Positions 24,406 through 36,048 of a stretch of 64,000 nucleotides of DNA are shown piece by piece. Each line of letters opens with the position of its first letter. Position 1 is the first letter of the stretch. The stretch is from Trissonchulus latispiculum (Eukaryota > Nematoda > Enoplea > Enoplida > Ironidae): assembly GCA_030248195.1 (NCBI GenBank), contig JASAND010015780.1, positions 62,001-126,000 on the forward strand, given 5' to 3'. The translations under genes and the position numbers were made by a program. The notes beneath the pieces were generated by a model. It did no database searches. It had not been told where the DNA came from and was given only the letters and a program-made list of their open reading frames with translations.

Positions 24406-25920
24406 AATAATTTACAATTTCTAGAACATATAATTATATTTGGAGTGCTCTTAACCCGACCCAAAACAGCTAACTTTTATTTATAATGTTTGGTATTTAA
24501 GTGTAGTTTTAAGAATTATACTGACCATTCTTAATTTAGATGCATAAGATAGAAGAAATTGAAATAAAAAACGAGAAGAGAACAATCTGAGACAGTAACC
24601 TCGTTGATGCTAGAGGAGGAAGTGCTATCAGGCTCTGGAGAAGACCTGCAGTTTCTCGGCATCAAAGTCATATCCTGCGTGTACTCATTCGATATGATTT
24701 GTAGAAAAAGGAGTTTGAGATAGGTCCTGATAACAGTGATGCGAGAAAAGCATATCTCAATTTTCGTACATGTTATTCTGGTCTTTGAGAATAACGACAT
24801 CAGTGTTAAAGAGAAGAGACTGGACACCTGAAAGCATATGTTATTTCGTAATTTCGTCATGAAATTGCTTGGATTTCTAAAGCCCGAAGAACCATTTATA
24901 ACTGAACACTTAATTCAGGATCCAATTGTTGTCGGTAACTGCTAAAACTGAAGAACTTAACAAGTCATCCATGGAGGTAAATATTCAGTGATTTAATCCC
25001 ACTAAACCGGCAAGTCTACAAGGTGGTCAGGTCTAATATTACAGTATTACACTCGATTCCCGTATTGATGTTTTTGTTCAACCGCAAGTCTAATGGATTT
25101 TTTGTTAACTACTTTATGGCTAATGGTAGCGTAACAGCTGCAATTTGATTCATAAAAACGATTAATGTTTTGACCTAAGCAGTTCCTTTTCAGGAGCCAG
25201 TACAAAAGGCGAGAAAGGGTGGAAACGGACTGCGCGACAAGGTATAAAAAGCGGACTCCATCAAAACAACAAATGCAAATTATAGTCACAATATCTCAGA
25301 ACTAGAAAATTTTTTATTCTGAGAAGATAACTCTGATATGTATAGAAATTACTCCAATTTCACAAAAACTATGTAGAATAATTCTTGAAGAGGAGAACAA
25401 ATGCAATGACAACCGTATAACCTAATTAAATATAATATTTATACCATAATAGAAATAACTTCATGATATCGCCACTTTTTTCAATAAGGCAGTGATATCA
25501 TTTCGAACAGCTTGCTAGTCCGCTATGTTATTGGAGAATAGAAGTGCTTTTAACCTCTCTCCCGTTTGTCAAGGTGTGAGCTTAATAGACATTCAATTAT
25601 TGTGATACCTTAACTATTTCGAGTTTATGAAATATCATTTTCTTGTTTTTAGGTACGCACGAAGAAAGCTCCTTAACCCTGATCTGCCAAGCATACTGCT
25701 AAATGAAGACAACCAATGAGAAGGACAATTGATTTAGAAATTGAACTGTTTTGCAGTGAATTTTGTCAATTATGCTTGCAGACAAAATATGTGGCAAATT
25801 TATCAAACCTTTAATGATAAACAGCTAATGCAAGCATGATAACTGATCAGGTTCTTAGAGCAACAGTTAAATACCTTATGCAACAATTGAAATAATTTAG
25901 TCCGAATATTCGCTTGATGC
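24406..25920. other. no gene seen
   Basis: AT-rich. A 109-residue minus frame at 24531-24860 and an 80-residue one at 25047-25289 show no recognisable features. Confidence 0.5.
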
Positions 25921-25924
25921 GAAT

Positions 25925-26711
25925 TATTGTTGAGACCAATGCTTCTTGCGTGGTTCCACAGGTTGAAGATCCAAAAATTGGCTTTCTGACCGATTTCTTT
26001 TCACTGATGTTTCGTGCACCCAGCTTGCTCGACTTCTGAGTAACTGAACCACGCTTGCCCTTGCAACCAAAGCCATCAACTCCACCACTACCATCACCAC
26101 TATCACTACAGTCTTCACCTCATCAAACTTCACCTCCTTAGCTGGCACGACCACCGCAATTACCGCGACTAGCACCATCACCACCACCACCACAATCAAA
26201 ATTATCACTATGTTCACCATTTCTACCATGATCGTCCGCTGAACCCATATGTGTCAACAGCATTTTGTAACTCACTGAAACATTTAACCAGAGCAACCCA
26301 TTCAGTTGATGTAAAAGATATTCCAAAACATTTGCTCGGAAGCTCCCTTTTACCAGAAAAAATCCACCAACACCGCAAGCGCACATAAGGGATTCCATTA
26401 AACAAATTAATAGTCACTCACTTATGACGTCCAACCTTAGACCCATTTTTTATCGAAATTTCACGTTGACTCACCAACCATTCTGTTATCAAATCCGATG
26501 ATGCTACCATCTGGCGAAATTCCCAAGGTCTTAGAATAATGGTGTGTGAAGCATTGCTTTCTTGTGCCCTGTGGAACCAAACCAACAAACGTCCAGTACC
26601 CAAGATTTTAACCTTAAGATTCTTCCTTGAACCAAAGTTCAAATCGGCAAGAACAGCAAGTATGGTATAACAGCTAACGCAAATTAAAATATGAACTTGA
26701 GTGTTTTGCAA
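25925..26711 (-). pseudogene. decayed tandem PC4-like gene with Gly-rich tail
   Basis: Two successive PC4-like repeats can be read on the minus strand. Repeat 1 (about 26640-26470) has TIILRPWEFRQM followed by a helix. Repeat 2 (about 26417-26250) has PYVRLRCWW, FGISFTSTEW and a closing helix. They lie in one frame separated only by a TGA at 26418-26420, at the position where the 54-kb copy has Trp (RHK-stop-VTI against KHKWVTL). A frameshift near 26240 then leads into a Gly-rich region (GGGGDGASRGNCGG) and a basic tail to about 25930. PC4-type proteins bind single-stranded DNA. This copy is broken by at least one nonsense codon and one or more frameshifts. The TGA overlaps a GTGAGT, but a splice there would remove homologous sequence, so nonsense is the simpler reading. 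Confidence 0.65.
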
Positions 26712-27232
26712 GCACTACATCGCATTTATAGCAAAACATCTAGAGCATGACCTAAATTTTGCAGCAATTTTCTTAGCCCCGCAGACATGTGCAGGAGGGG
26801 AAGTTTTGGGGAGGGTGAACCGGCGGCCGAAGGCTGCGGTGGATAAGGTTGCTTGGATAAGGTTGTTCACGAGACTCACTCCGCAATTCTAAAGTCCCTT
26901 TTCGTCTGAGGTTAGGTGACTGCAAAACATTAAGCAATAGACACGGATAAATTCCGTAAAAAACGTCAGGTACATTAGACCATTGATTTCATATATAGTA
27001 TTATTCCCGATTTCTATTTTGTTCTGTTCTCGGAACCAGCGACCTAATGTTGCAAGCATGTTGAGCAAATGATTGTTTTTCCCCTGATGAACTTTTCCTC
27101 AAAGAAACTCCAGATATTTAAAACTTGGAGATGGTATATAAATTTGTTCAAAAAAATATAAACAGCTCCTTAAAGCGGCTGATAAACCGAAAATGGTAAA
27201 CAATAAATGATCCCAAAAAATCCAAACAGCTT
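26712..27232. other. no gene seen
   Basis: AT-rich with one GC-rich patch at 26780-26890. No convincing frame. Confidence 0.5.
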
Positions 27233-27495
27233 ACATATAATCTTCGTTACCATTTATTTCGGTCGACCAATATCAGTTTCTGTTTCAAATAGGACTGCAG
27301 TCCGCATAGGTTAAAGTCGCCACTAGATGAAGCAAGCGAACTGAGCTAATTACGTTTTCTGAGTCGTGGAACATAAAAATCTGAAGTCCGTTCTTCGATT
27401 CCGCGTTAAACGCGTTAAATTCTGTAGCTTTGTTCAAATGTCAGGGTTTCACGTGAACTCCGAAAGGTTGAAATTAGCGTCATAAACAGTCTCAC

Positions 27496-27571
27496 TGTCC
27501 GGGGTTTGCTAGAGTGGTTAAAATTCTCGGCTGTAAATGAGCCAACTCGGGTTCAATCCTCGCCCTGGACA
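27496..27571 (+). tRNA. tRNA-like sequence, probably a tRNA pseudogene in a foldback arm
   Basis: The ends GTCCGGG and CCTGGAC pair over seven positions (one G-T). A hairpin GGCT-GTAAATG-AGCC gives a seven-base anticodon-like loop with T at position 33 and AAA as the anticodon triplet. A T arm with GGTTCAATCC matches the pol III B box. The D stem does not pair, so it is unlikely to be a working tRNA. Confidence 0.45.
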
Positions 27572-28971
27572 CCTTCAATTATTTCGATCTTGATGTCAAC
27601 CTTTCACTGCTCAATATAGATGAACCTACATCATAGCACCGTAGATTCGTGTTCTGCGCAGCCTGCAACCCAGATATTTCGTGTATTTAGCATTTTAGCA
27701 AAATCGATAACAAAAAATTGTGGTGCCCCTTGGTCCCCATAAAAAATTGAATTTCACAGTCGAAAAATGTTTGCTATATTTGAAAGTTCCAGTTTCAGTT
27801 TCAGTTTCAGGTCTCTTCTCAAAATAGTTTCAGTTTCAGTTTTAGTTTCAGTGACTGAAACATCATTAGCTATATTTTAACTCAGCGTTATAGAAAACAT
27901 GCCCATACCAAATTTTCGCTAAATTTTGCGCACAGGGCTAAAATGTTAAACTGCTCAATTTTAACTCATGTGCAAGGTTAACCGAGTTAAAAATTTCAAC
28001 TCTACTCTTTTAACTCGCGCGCGAAAATGCCCTTAAAGGCTTTCTTCAATCTGCGTGCAAATGCGGAATGAAAGGCCAGAGAACACGATGAACATTTTGG
28101 TGTTCAAAATTGTTGATTTTAACAAAAGTCAACCAACGCCCACCTAAAAACAGCTGTGATAGGGCTACGTGTTAAAGCATTGTCCGCAGATCGTGGCTTC
28201 CTTGAAATTACAAATTCGGGTCAACACACTACAAATATCCCGAATCCGGTGGAATAAAAATTTTGAATTATGTTGTATGCATATCCCAATATTCAAAATT
28301 TTACCAATCGAGCAAAAATTTGGTATGTATGTCTTTTCCATAAACGCTGAGTTAAAATATAGCAAACATTTTTCGACTGTGAAATTCATTTTTTATGGGG
28401 ACCAAGGGCAACCACAATCTTTTTTGTTATCGATTTTGCTAAAATGTTAAATATTGGAAATGTATCTGGGTTGCAGGCTGCGCAGAACACGAATCTACGG
28501 TGCTATGGTGTGCTATTTTCGCGCGCGAGTTAAAAGAGTAGAGTTGAAATTTTTAACTCAGTTAACCTTGCACATGAGTTAAAATTGAGCAGTTTAACTT
28601 TTTAGCCCTGTGCGCAAAATTTAGCAAAAAGTTGGTATGGGAATGTTTTCTATAACGCTGAGTTAAAATATAGCTAATGATGTTTCACTCACTGAAACTG
28701 AAACTGAAACTGAAACTATTTTGAGAAGAGATCTGAAACTGAAACTGAAACTGGAAATTTCAAATATTACAAATATTTTTCGACTGTGAAATTCAATTTT
28801 TTATGGGGACCAAGGGGCACCACAATTTTTTGTTATCAATTTTGCTAAAATGCTAAATACACGAAATATCTGGGTTGCAGGCTGCGCAGAACACGAATCT
28901 ACGGTGCTATGATGTAGGTTCATCTATATTGACCAGTGAAAGGTTGACATCAAGATCGAAATAATTAAAGG

Positions 28972-29046
28972 TGTCCAGGGCGAGGATTGAACCCGAGTTG
29001 GCTCATTTACAGCCGAGAATTTTAACCACTCTAGCAAACCCCGGAC
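28972..29046 (-). tRNA. tRNA-like sequence, inverted copy
   Basis: This is the mirror copy of the tRNA-like segment at 27496-27571, almost identical, on the opposite strand in the right arm of the same foldback element. The same reservations apply. Confidence 0.45.
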
Positions 29047-29379
29047 AGTGAGACTGTTTATGACGCTAATTTCAACCTTTCGGAGTTCACGTGAAACCCT
29101 GACATTTGAACAAAGCTACAGAATTTAACGCGTTTAACGCGGAATCGAAGAACGTACTTCAGATTTATGTTCCACGACTCAGAAAACATAATTAGCTCAG
29201 TTCGCTTGCTTCACCTAGTGGCGACTTTAACCTACGCAGACTGCAGACCTATTTGAAACATCAAACTGGTGTTGGTCGACTTGAAATAAATTGTAACGAA
29301 GATTATATGTAGGCAGTAGTATATGTGAGGACAATTGGGAGTTATTTTCAGGCTATTTTTGGCTTCACTTCTGGCTTGC

Positions 29380-30870
29380 TTGGAGGCTCTTTGGAGACGG
29401 TGGTTGCCATGGTAACGGTCACTGGATGACTCCTGCTAATCATATGAAAAGCATAGAAACTGGTAGCCTCAGCTCTAATTTTCACACTATAGTGAGGATG
29501 TCAACTATTAGAAACTTTCAAACTTCCACAAGGAGGTTGACAAACTTTTTCACAACTTTTTCCAAACTATTTCTCTATCATATCTTTAGCACAGGTAGGC
29601 AACCAAACTTCACCCAAAGTTTCCTATGGTTGTCAACAGTCTTCCACCAAAGTTTTCCAACTTTCTCAAAAATTTTCCCAACCTTTTCCAAACCTTTTTC
29701 AAACTTTTCCCAAACTTTTTTCACACCAACTTTTTGTCAGAGGTTCCTAGCCAGAGGCTCTCTAAATTTATTTTCGGAAGGCCCAATTTAATCATATATT
29801 TATTACGTCCCGGAGGCTCACTAATATTTTCTGTACTGGGAGGTTCCAATTTAATCATATAATTACAGGATGTCTTAAAAGGATCTCACCTGGAACCTCA
29901 ATGATTTTTGGGAGGCTCTTAAATAATCATATATTTTGTACGTACAACTTTTTCAAGGTTAAATTTCACTTGAATAATTTTAGGAGGCTTTAATTTAATC
30001 ATGGAAAGGAAATATTTTTCTAAAATGCAATCTCCTGGAGGCTTACTGGGAGGCTCTTAAATAATCATATATTTACACGCATAAGCTTCTTCTCAAGTAA
30101 TTTTGTAATATGGAATTAGCGGGGGGCTCCAAAACATAACTTAACTTTTAAACTTTTCTAAAACTTTTTGCAGACTTTTCTAAACTCTTTTTAAACTTTT
30201 TGGTAACTTTTCTAAAACTTTTAAACTTTTTTCAAACTTTTCTTAAACTTGACTAAAACTTTCTCAACTGCTTCTAAAACTTTTAAAAGTTTTATCAAAC
30301 TTATTTCTCCCCAACTTTAGGAGGCTTTCAAATAATCTAGAGGTTTGAGGCTCTGAAATAATCTCCTGGAATTTTGAGGCTCTCAAATAATCTCCTACAG
30401 ACCTTTGCAAGGAGGCTCTGAAATAATCATTGCTTAGCTAGGTATCCATAGCAACCAGAGGCTCTTAAATAATCATACATGTAACATTCATGGCTGAGGC
30501 TTTTCTAGCTTTGAGGCCCTCAAATAATCGTACTACTACCATTACTGACGCTCTCATAGCTAGGTTTCCATGGTAACCATCTGGAGGCTAGACGAAAGCA
30601 GGGAGGCTCTCGAATAATCGTATGAATAACATTACAGGCTATTGCCGCATTGATACTTTTGGACTTTTGCCAATGGCCGGTGTGTAATAAATCCTGACAG
30701 CAGGTTTTGACAAGGAGATTTGAGGCTCTGAAATAATCTTATATGTAAAATTAATAGCTGAGGTTCTTGCAGGGAAGCTCTCATAGCTAGGTTTCTATGG
30801 GTCTTCAAGTAAACTACTAGTGGGAAGTTCTGATTTAACCCGGGCTACCAGCTAAGTTTTTCATAGCATG
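29380..30870 (+). repeat. low-complexity region with recurrent GAGGCTCT...AAATAATC motif
   Basis: A motif of the form GAGGCTCTnAAATAATCnTA recurs at least ten times at uneven spacing (about 30-120 bases), for example near 29910, 30050, 30320, 30347, 30378, 30411, 30457, 30512, 30601 and 30721. Between and before these lie long runs built from AAACTTTTCC (29520-29730 and 30150-30310). Three GTTnCCATGGnAAC-like palindromes occur (29403, 30442, 30563). Frames across it (for example 29426-29791) are low-complexity Phe/Ser/Thr strings and are not taken as genes. Confidence 0.8.
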
Positions 30871-30980
30871 GATGATAGTTTCAAAACTGTCCGTCTTCTA
30901 CATTTCGAATATTTCTCTTCGCAACCGTCATATTCTAGAGAGGTTTATTCAGCTGCGTACCCTACTTTCATAGCTGTGCA

Positions 30981-31116
30981 TACTTTCATGCTAAAATTGT
31001 TGGTAAAGTTTCAGCCATTTACTTTTCAATTAATAACTTTTCAATGTCATAACTTTCATAATATTCTAGCATCAATGACAGTAATGAACACATGATCCAT
31101 AGGAACAATGACTATA
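30981..31116 (+). repeat. 136-bp repeat with an inverted copy at 39543-39678
   Basis: TACTTTCATGCTAAAATTG to GAACAATGACTATA is found in reverse complement 8.4 kb downstream with about 90% identity. Confidence 0.85.
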
Positions 31117-31149
31117 GATGAAATTCGCGTGGGATTCACTTGTTTTTGT

Positions 31150-31500
31150 AGTAGCAAACGACCCATGTAATTACTCAAGAAAGGATGTTGTTGGATGCAA
31201 GTAGATTAATTACCTGACAAACGAGCGTCTTATGCTTGTAATTACTACAGGCTTCGTGTTGCCAAATTCTTCGGGTAATTGAGCGCTTCACCTGTCGTTT
31301 TGTTGTAACAAACTCCCCATGTAATTACTCAAGAAAGGATGTAGTTGGGTGCAAGTGGATTAATTACCTGACAAATGAGCGTCTTATGCTTGTAATTACT
31401 ACCGGCTTCGTGTTGCCAAGTTTGCGTGGTTAATGGTTGGCTGCCTTTTCTAGTAACAAACAAACCGAGTAATTGCTCCAATAGGATGTTGCATATCCCA
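31150..31500 (+). repeat. tandem repeat, about 150-bp period, 2.3 units
   Basis: Units start GTARCAAAC...GTAATTACTCAAGAAAGGATG at 31150, 31304 and 31453. The first 60 bases recur inverted at 39838-39905. Confidence 0.8.
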
Positions 31501-33480
31501 TATGCCAATTAAAATTTTTGAAACAAGCAGACAATTACATGAAAACCCTAATATATAAACATTAGCGCTGTGGTTTTGTGATTCTTTATTGCGATCTTGA
31601 ATAATATTCCTAGTTTGGCTTTTCCCCCAATCCTTTCTATATCCAATCATGTAAGTTAATAACTTTTCTATTATTTACATTGATGTTGATAGTTAGTTAA
31701 TCGTTCATAGCTGATAAAGGCACCCTAATACCACAGGTGATACTTTTTATACATTTAGAACACCGAACGTCTTTAGTTTCAATTTTGCTAACCACTATTG
31801 ATTGTGCTGACAAGTGTAGTTAAATTATTTCTTAACTAATATATACTGCAGTCATAAACTCATGGTTGCCATCTAACCTCGCTGAACTTACAACTTTCAT
31901 CCATCGGAAAGCAACTGTTAAGTGTGTATACACCAGGTCCGTTCTACAAGTTCTACAATTTGTACTTGAAACTCTACCTTAGCATCTTAGTTATTGGAAA
32001 ACTGGGCAAACAATAAAATTGTTAGCAAGTATGGAATTCAAAACATAAGTTACAATATTTATCCTGTACACATTATACTAGCAAGTGATTTTATCCTAAA
32101 ATCTTAGCAGTAGGTGACCGCTGTCCAATCAAGGGTCCAATTTAACTCACCAAGCAAGTGTTTCCTGAACTTTATATCCACTAAGCCTAAAGCTTATCTT
32201 TTCCCGTTCGTTAACCTGAAAGCTGAACAAAAAGAAAAATGCATATAAATCATTAAAGAATTTGTATTTATGAAATGCTTGACTTATCTGAAGTCTTCCA
32301 AACATATGACTCACGTGAGATTTTCTGTGTCATGGTTATAAGAACTTTCTACGATAGCGTTTAATCTTTACAAGAATTCGTGTGTACCTATGAGGTTTTC
32401 ATAGGTTGATGAGTTAAAATTTTATTTTAAATGTTCCATAAACCTACAAACACGGAAATCTTACATTTATCAATGAACGTGCCAATTACGTTCAAATCGG
32501 TCCGTTAATTTTATTTCTCCGTCTGCAGTTTGGTTGGTTTTATTGACCGTAACACACAATATCTACAGTCTAAACCATAAAGTCATGAACAGTCATAGAA
32601 GCTCGATATTTGCTGCGGTCACTTGAAATTTGCACTTAGCATTACCAAACCTATCAAATTTGAGATAAGCACATAGTTTCAGTCGATAACTATTGTGCAA
32701 AAGCTACTATTTAGTATACTGTAGTAGTATACTATCACGTAAACCTAAAAGTGTTCATTCAGTACAAAAGGCTTGCGCAGTCGGATATTTTGATTTTCAT
32801 ATCCCATTCGAAGACTACAGTTAAACTTTGAGACAATTATAATGCAAAAGAACACGTGATTCAAGTTTAAATTTAAAGTAAGATGTCACTATATCCTGCA
32901 ATTTAAGATCTCAAATTTTATTCTTTTTTGAGTTTAGACCAGACTTTGCCTATCAAAGAATAGTTGTATACCCAAACATTTTAGTATTTCATACAACCTC
33001 AACCCGCTGCTAGTTTTTGCCACCTTTTTTGCCACCCTTGGCTCGATTTGAATAGCCGTGCCCACATCTGTTTACAAAATATCAGCATAAAACTATTTTA
33101 AAGGTAGTTTATATTAATCATTTAACCGTTTGGATATGTCAAAATTGAATAACTTGTAGTCAAACTTTTCATGCATTGTTCAATTTTCAATATGAATGAA
33201 CTACACTATAATAGTTATCATAACATTCCTATTCATTTGTGTATTTCTTTACTCCCAATATTCCTATTGATGTATGCATTTTTTATAAGTGGGTAGGGAG
33301 GGATACAATACTCTTTTACGTCGCTATAATACCAACGTTTTAGTCGCTCAGCTGTAAATTCGCATCCTTTCACTTCCTTTTACAGATCATTGCTCTTTTC
33401 TCACTCTGTATATGCGGAATTTGAGTTATCTGTATAGTTACACCTTACTTCGTTTATGTAATTACAACCTTTCCCTTTTC
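31501..33480. other. no gene seen
   Basis: AT-rich, with no frame, RNA or clear repeat that I can support. It may contain an intron and promoter of the gene whose exon begins after the acceptor at 33490. Confidence 0.5.
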
Positions 33481-34503
33481 AATGTTTCAGAAACACGGAT
33501 CCGTATCAGCAACAGTTTTCCGGACCTATTGTCAACACAACACCATCTCTTTTCCGACAGAGTCAGCAGAATGCCCACCGCGCTCGGTCGTATTGGAAAG
33601 ACACCTCCATGCTGTCCGGGCAGCATCGGCAGGACTTCGACCTGTTGACGTCACTGCTCAGGTCAGTTCTGCTCCTGCGACTACCCAATTCTCGAATATT
33701 CCCGACAACCAAATTCGAATGCAGTCGGACTCCACAATCCCATCTGAGTTGGAGATCCCAGATGTCTTTCGACCGCTCCATCAAGAACAGCCCATTCCTC
33801 TGAGCCGGGTCAAAGAAATCTGCCGCCAGCACGGAATCCCCCAATTTGGATCGCCAACCCCCGGTCCGGTTGCTTATAGAGATCCGACTCGGTCAGGTCC
33901 TTCTGAGGAGACGCCACCTCAAACATGGCGCAGGGTGCGTGCGACTCCCCGTGAACAGCGACCATTAGACACCCGTCCTCATCGACAGTCCGTCTTCTGA
34001 CCCTTATCCCTTGGGTGCATTCTACGGAGTGCTTCCCAACCCCCAGAGCCCTGAAGCCATCCGACTTCGACACTTGCAAATTGAGTATGAGAACTGATCC
34101 ACGTCTCCCTATACAAGAGATCGTGCAGGCTGCCTTTCGAGTGTGGTTTATGAAGGTCCACCCATGGGAGGCCTCTCTGGGAGACCAAGGCCGCTTCCTT
34201 GCCCATTGGAGGATCTCCGACAAACAATAATGCGGATCTTGGAGGACTCTCGCTTCAAATCACTGCGGGAGTATCACATGGACCATCCGTTTGGGGAGGT
34301 ACCTAATTACTTTACACGACTTCAGGCCCATGTCGGTGTACCACCCCTCATGGGTCGCTTTCACTTGGGTAGGGTTGTAGAATAGTGCTGGGACCGGTTC
34401 CAAAAGAACCGGTAGAACCGGAACCGGAACCGGAACCGGAACCGGTAGGATTTTTAGAACCGGAACCGGAACCGGAACCGGTGGCTTTTGGAACCGGCCG
34501 GTT

Positions 34504-35569
34504 CTATAGTACGACCAAAAAATGTGTGTACAAACTTCGACCGTTTGTAGCAGATTAACCTTTGGAGTAAACCCCAACAATGTATATATTTTTAGAATCC
34601 TCAGGAACTCGAGATTTCGAAAATCTGGAAAATTCCGGAATTCCGGGTTTCATTCACGGAAAATCTAAAATTTTTAGTTTTTCGCCAAATTTTTATCGCA
34701 ATCAAAATTTTGTTTTCACGATCGAATAGAGCTGGTCCCGCTGCATATTTTTGCTCTTACAAGTTTTTCACAAAAATGCACCCAGTTTCCGGAATTCCGG
34801 GTTTTCAAAATTTCTGGATTTTAAAAATTTTCTCCAATACCCACAAGATGGGTATCGTTCGAAAGCTCTTTTCGAGCTGAACAACGTTTGTAATAGAATG
34901 AACTCTTGAAAATGCACACATTTCCCGGAATTCGAGCCCAGTTCTTGGAATTCACGAATTCCGGATTTCACTCTAGCATAGAAGGTTTTAGCGAATTCCG
35001 AGAACTGGGCTCATTTCTGCGAGTTGCCTCTATTACAAGATTTGTTCAGCTCATCAAGAGCTTTCGAATGATACCCATATTGTGGGGTATTGGAGAAAAT
35101 TTTTAAAATCCGGAAAATTCCGGAAAATTCTGTTTTCTCGAATTCCGGGAAATGTGTGCATTTTCAAGAGTTCATTCTATTACAAAAGTTGTTCAGCTCG
35201 ATAAGAGCTTTCGAATGATACCCATCTTGTGGGTATTGGAGAAAATTTTTAAAATCCGGAAATTTTGAAAACCCGGAATTCCGGAAACTGGGTGCATTTT
35301 CGTGAAAAACTTGTAAGAGCAAAAATATGCAGCGGGACCAGCTCTATTCGATCGTGAAAACAAAATTTTGATTGCGATAAAAATTTGGCGAAAAACTAAA
35401 AATTTTAGATTTTCCGTGAATGAAACCCGGAATTCCGGAATTTTCCGGATTTTCGAAATCTCGAGTTCCTGAGGATTCTAAAAATATATACATTGTTGGG
35501 GTTTACTCCAAAGGTTAATCTGCTATAAACGGTCGAAGTTTGTACACACATTTTTTGGTCGTACTATAG
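34504..35569. mobile_element. foldback element, CCGGAATTCC family, copy 1
   Basis: Termini CTATAGTACGACC and GGTCGTACTATAG are inverted, and the arms are complementary over nearly their whole length of about 500 bases. The arms are built from units of about 125 bases with AATTCCGG, GGGTATCATTCGAAAGC and a TTGTAATAGAATGAACTC-like phrase. A copy at 51717-52909 is very similar and a diverged half copy lies at 63190-63625. No coding capacity. Confidence 0.9.
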
Positions 35570-36039
35570 TGTTAATTTTGGGTGTTTGAAACTTCAATCA
35601 AGGTTTATTATGTAAAATTTCAAAATTTTCGTATGAATTTGAATTTAGCATTTGGAATTTAACTTTATTTTGGTACTTCTATTTAGATATAAAATTTTGT
35701 TTTTGAAAGCTGTTGTGTAAATGGCAGAAGATTTGAAATCAATTTTACGATGTCTTTAATAACAGTTTTCAGTCAATGTTTTAAGTTTTCTGAAAAGGTT
35801 ATAGAAAAAGAAAAACTAAGGTGTATTCAGTGTTAACTCTTCTTTAAGGATGACAAAGGTAAGCATTAAGGATTTGATGCTTTACGGCAACTCTTCCGAC
35901 TTTAGCTGTTGCCTCTGCAATTTTTTTGTGCAAACTTCAACTGAAGCAAACCAGTATACTGAAGGCGCAAATCCAGATTAAGGGTTAAGCTGAGCAACAG
36001 TATCCCTGAGGTACCGTTCTTATTTAATTAATAGCAATT
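35570..36039. other. interior of the hAT-like element, no gene
   Basis: AT-rich sequence between the two foldback insertions. No transposase-like frame. Confidence 0.5.
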
Positions 36040-36048
36040 GGCTAGCGC

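Larger units (their letters stand above)
27233..29310. mobile_element. 2.1-kb foldback element with tRNA-like sequence in both arms
   Basis: The left arm begins ACATATAATCTTCGTTAC and the right arm ends with its inverse near 29310. Similarity of the arms extends inwards for about 800 bases to near 28030 and 28530. Each arm contains a tRNA-like segment, a run of TTTCAG/CTGAAA hexamers (27785-27860; 28685-28755) and a segment with CGCGCGAGTTAAAAGAG. The loop (28060-28510) holds a further partial copy of the arm segment between GTTAAAATATAGC and CTACGGTGCTATG, so the element has been duplicated internally. No protein gene is visible. Confidence 0.85.

Noticed and set aside
25924..26229. Valine-rich hydrophobic minus-strand frame resembling a membrane protein
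   Set aside because: It is the wrong frame of the GGTGGTGAT-type Gly-rich tail of the PC4-like relic.
29426..29862. Phe/Ser/Thr-rich frames
   Set aside because: Translation of AACTTTTCC low-complexity repeats.
30320..30740. CRISPR-like array of a repeated 20-mer
   Set aside because: Spacing is irregular, units vary, and the context is eukaryotic; no cas genes.
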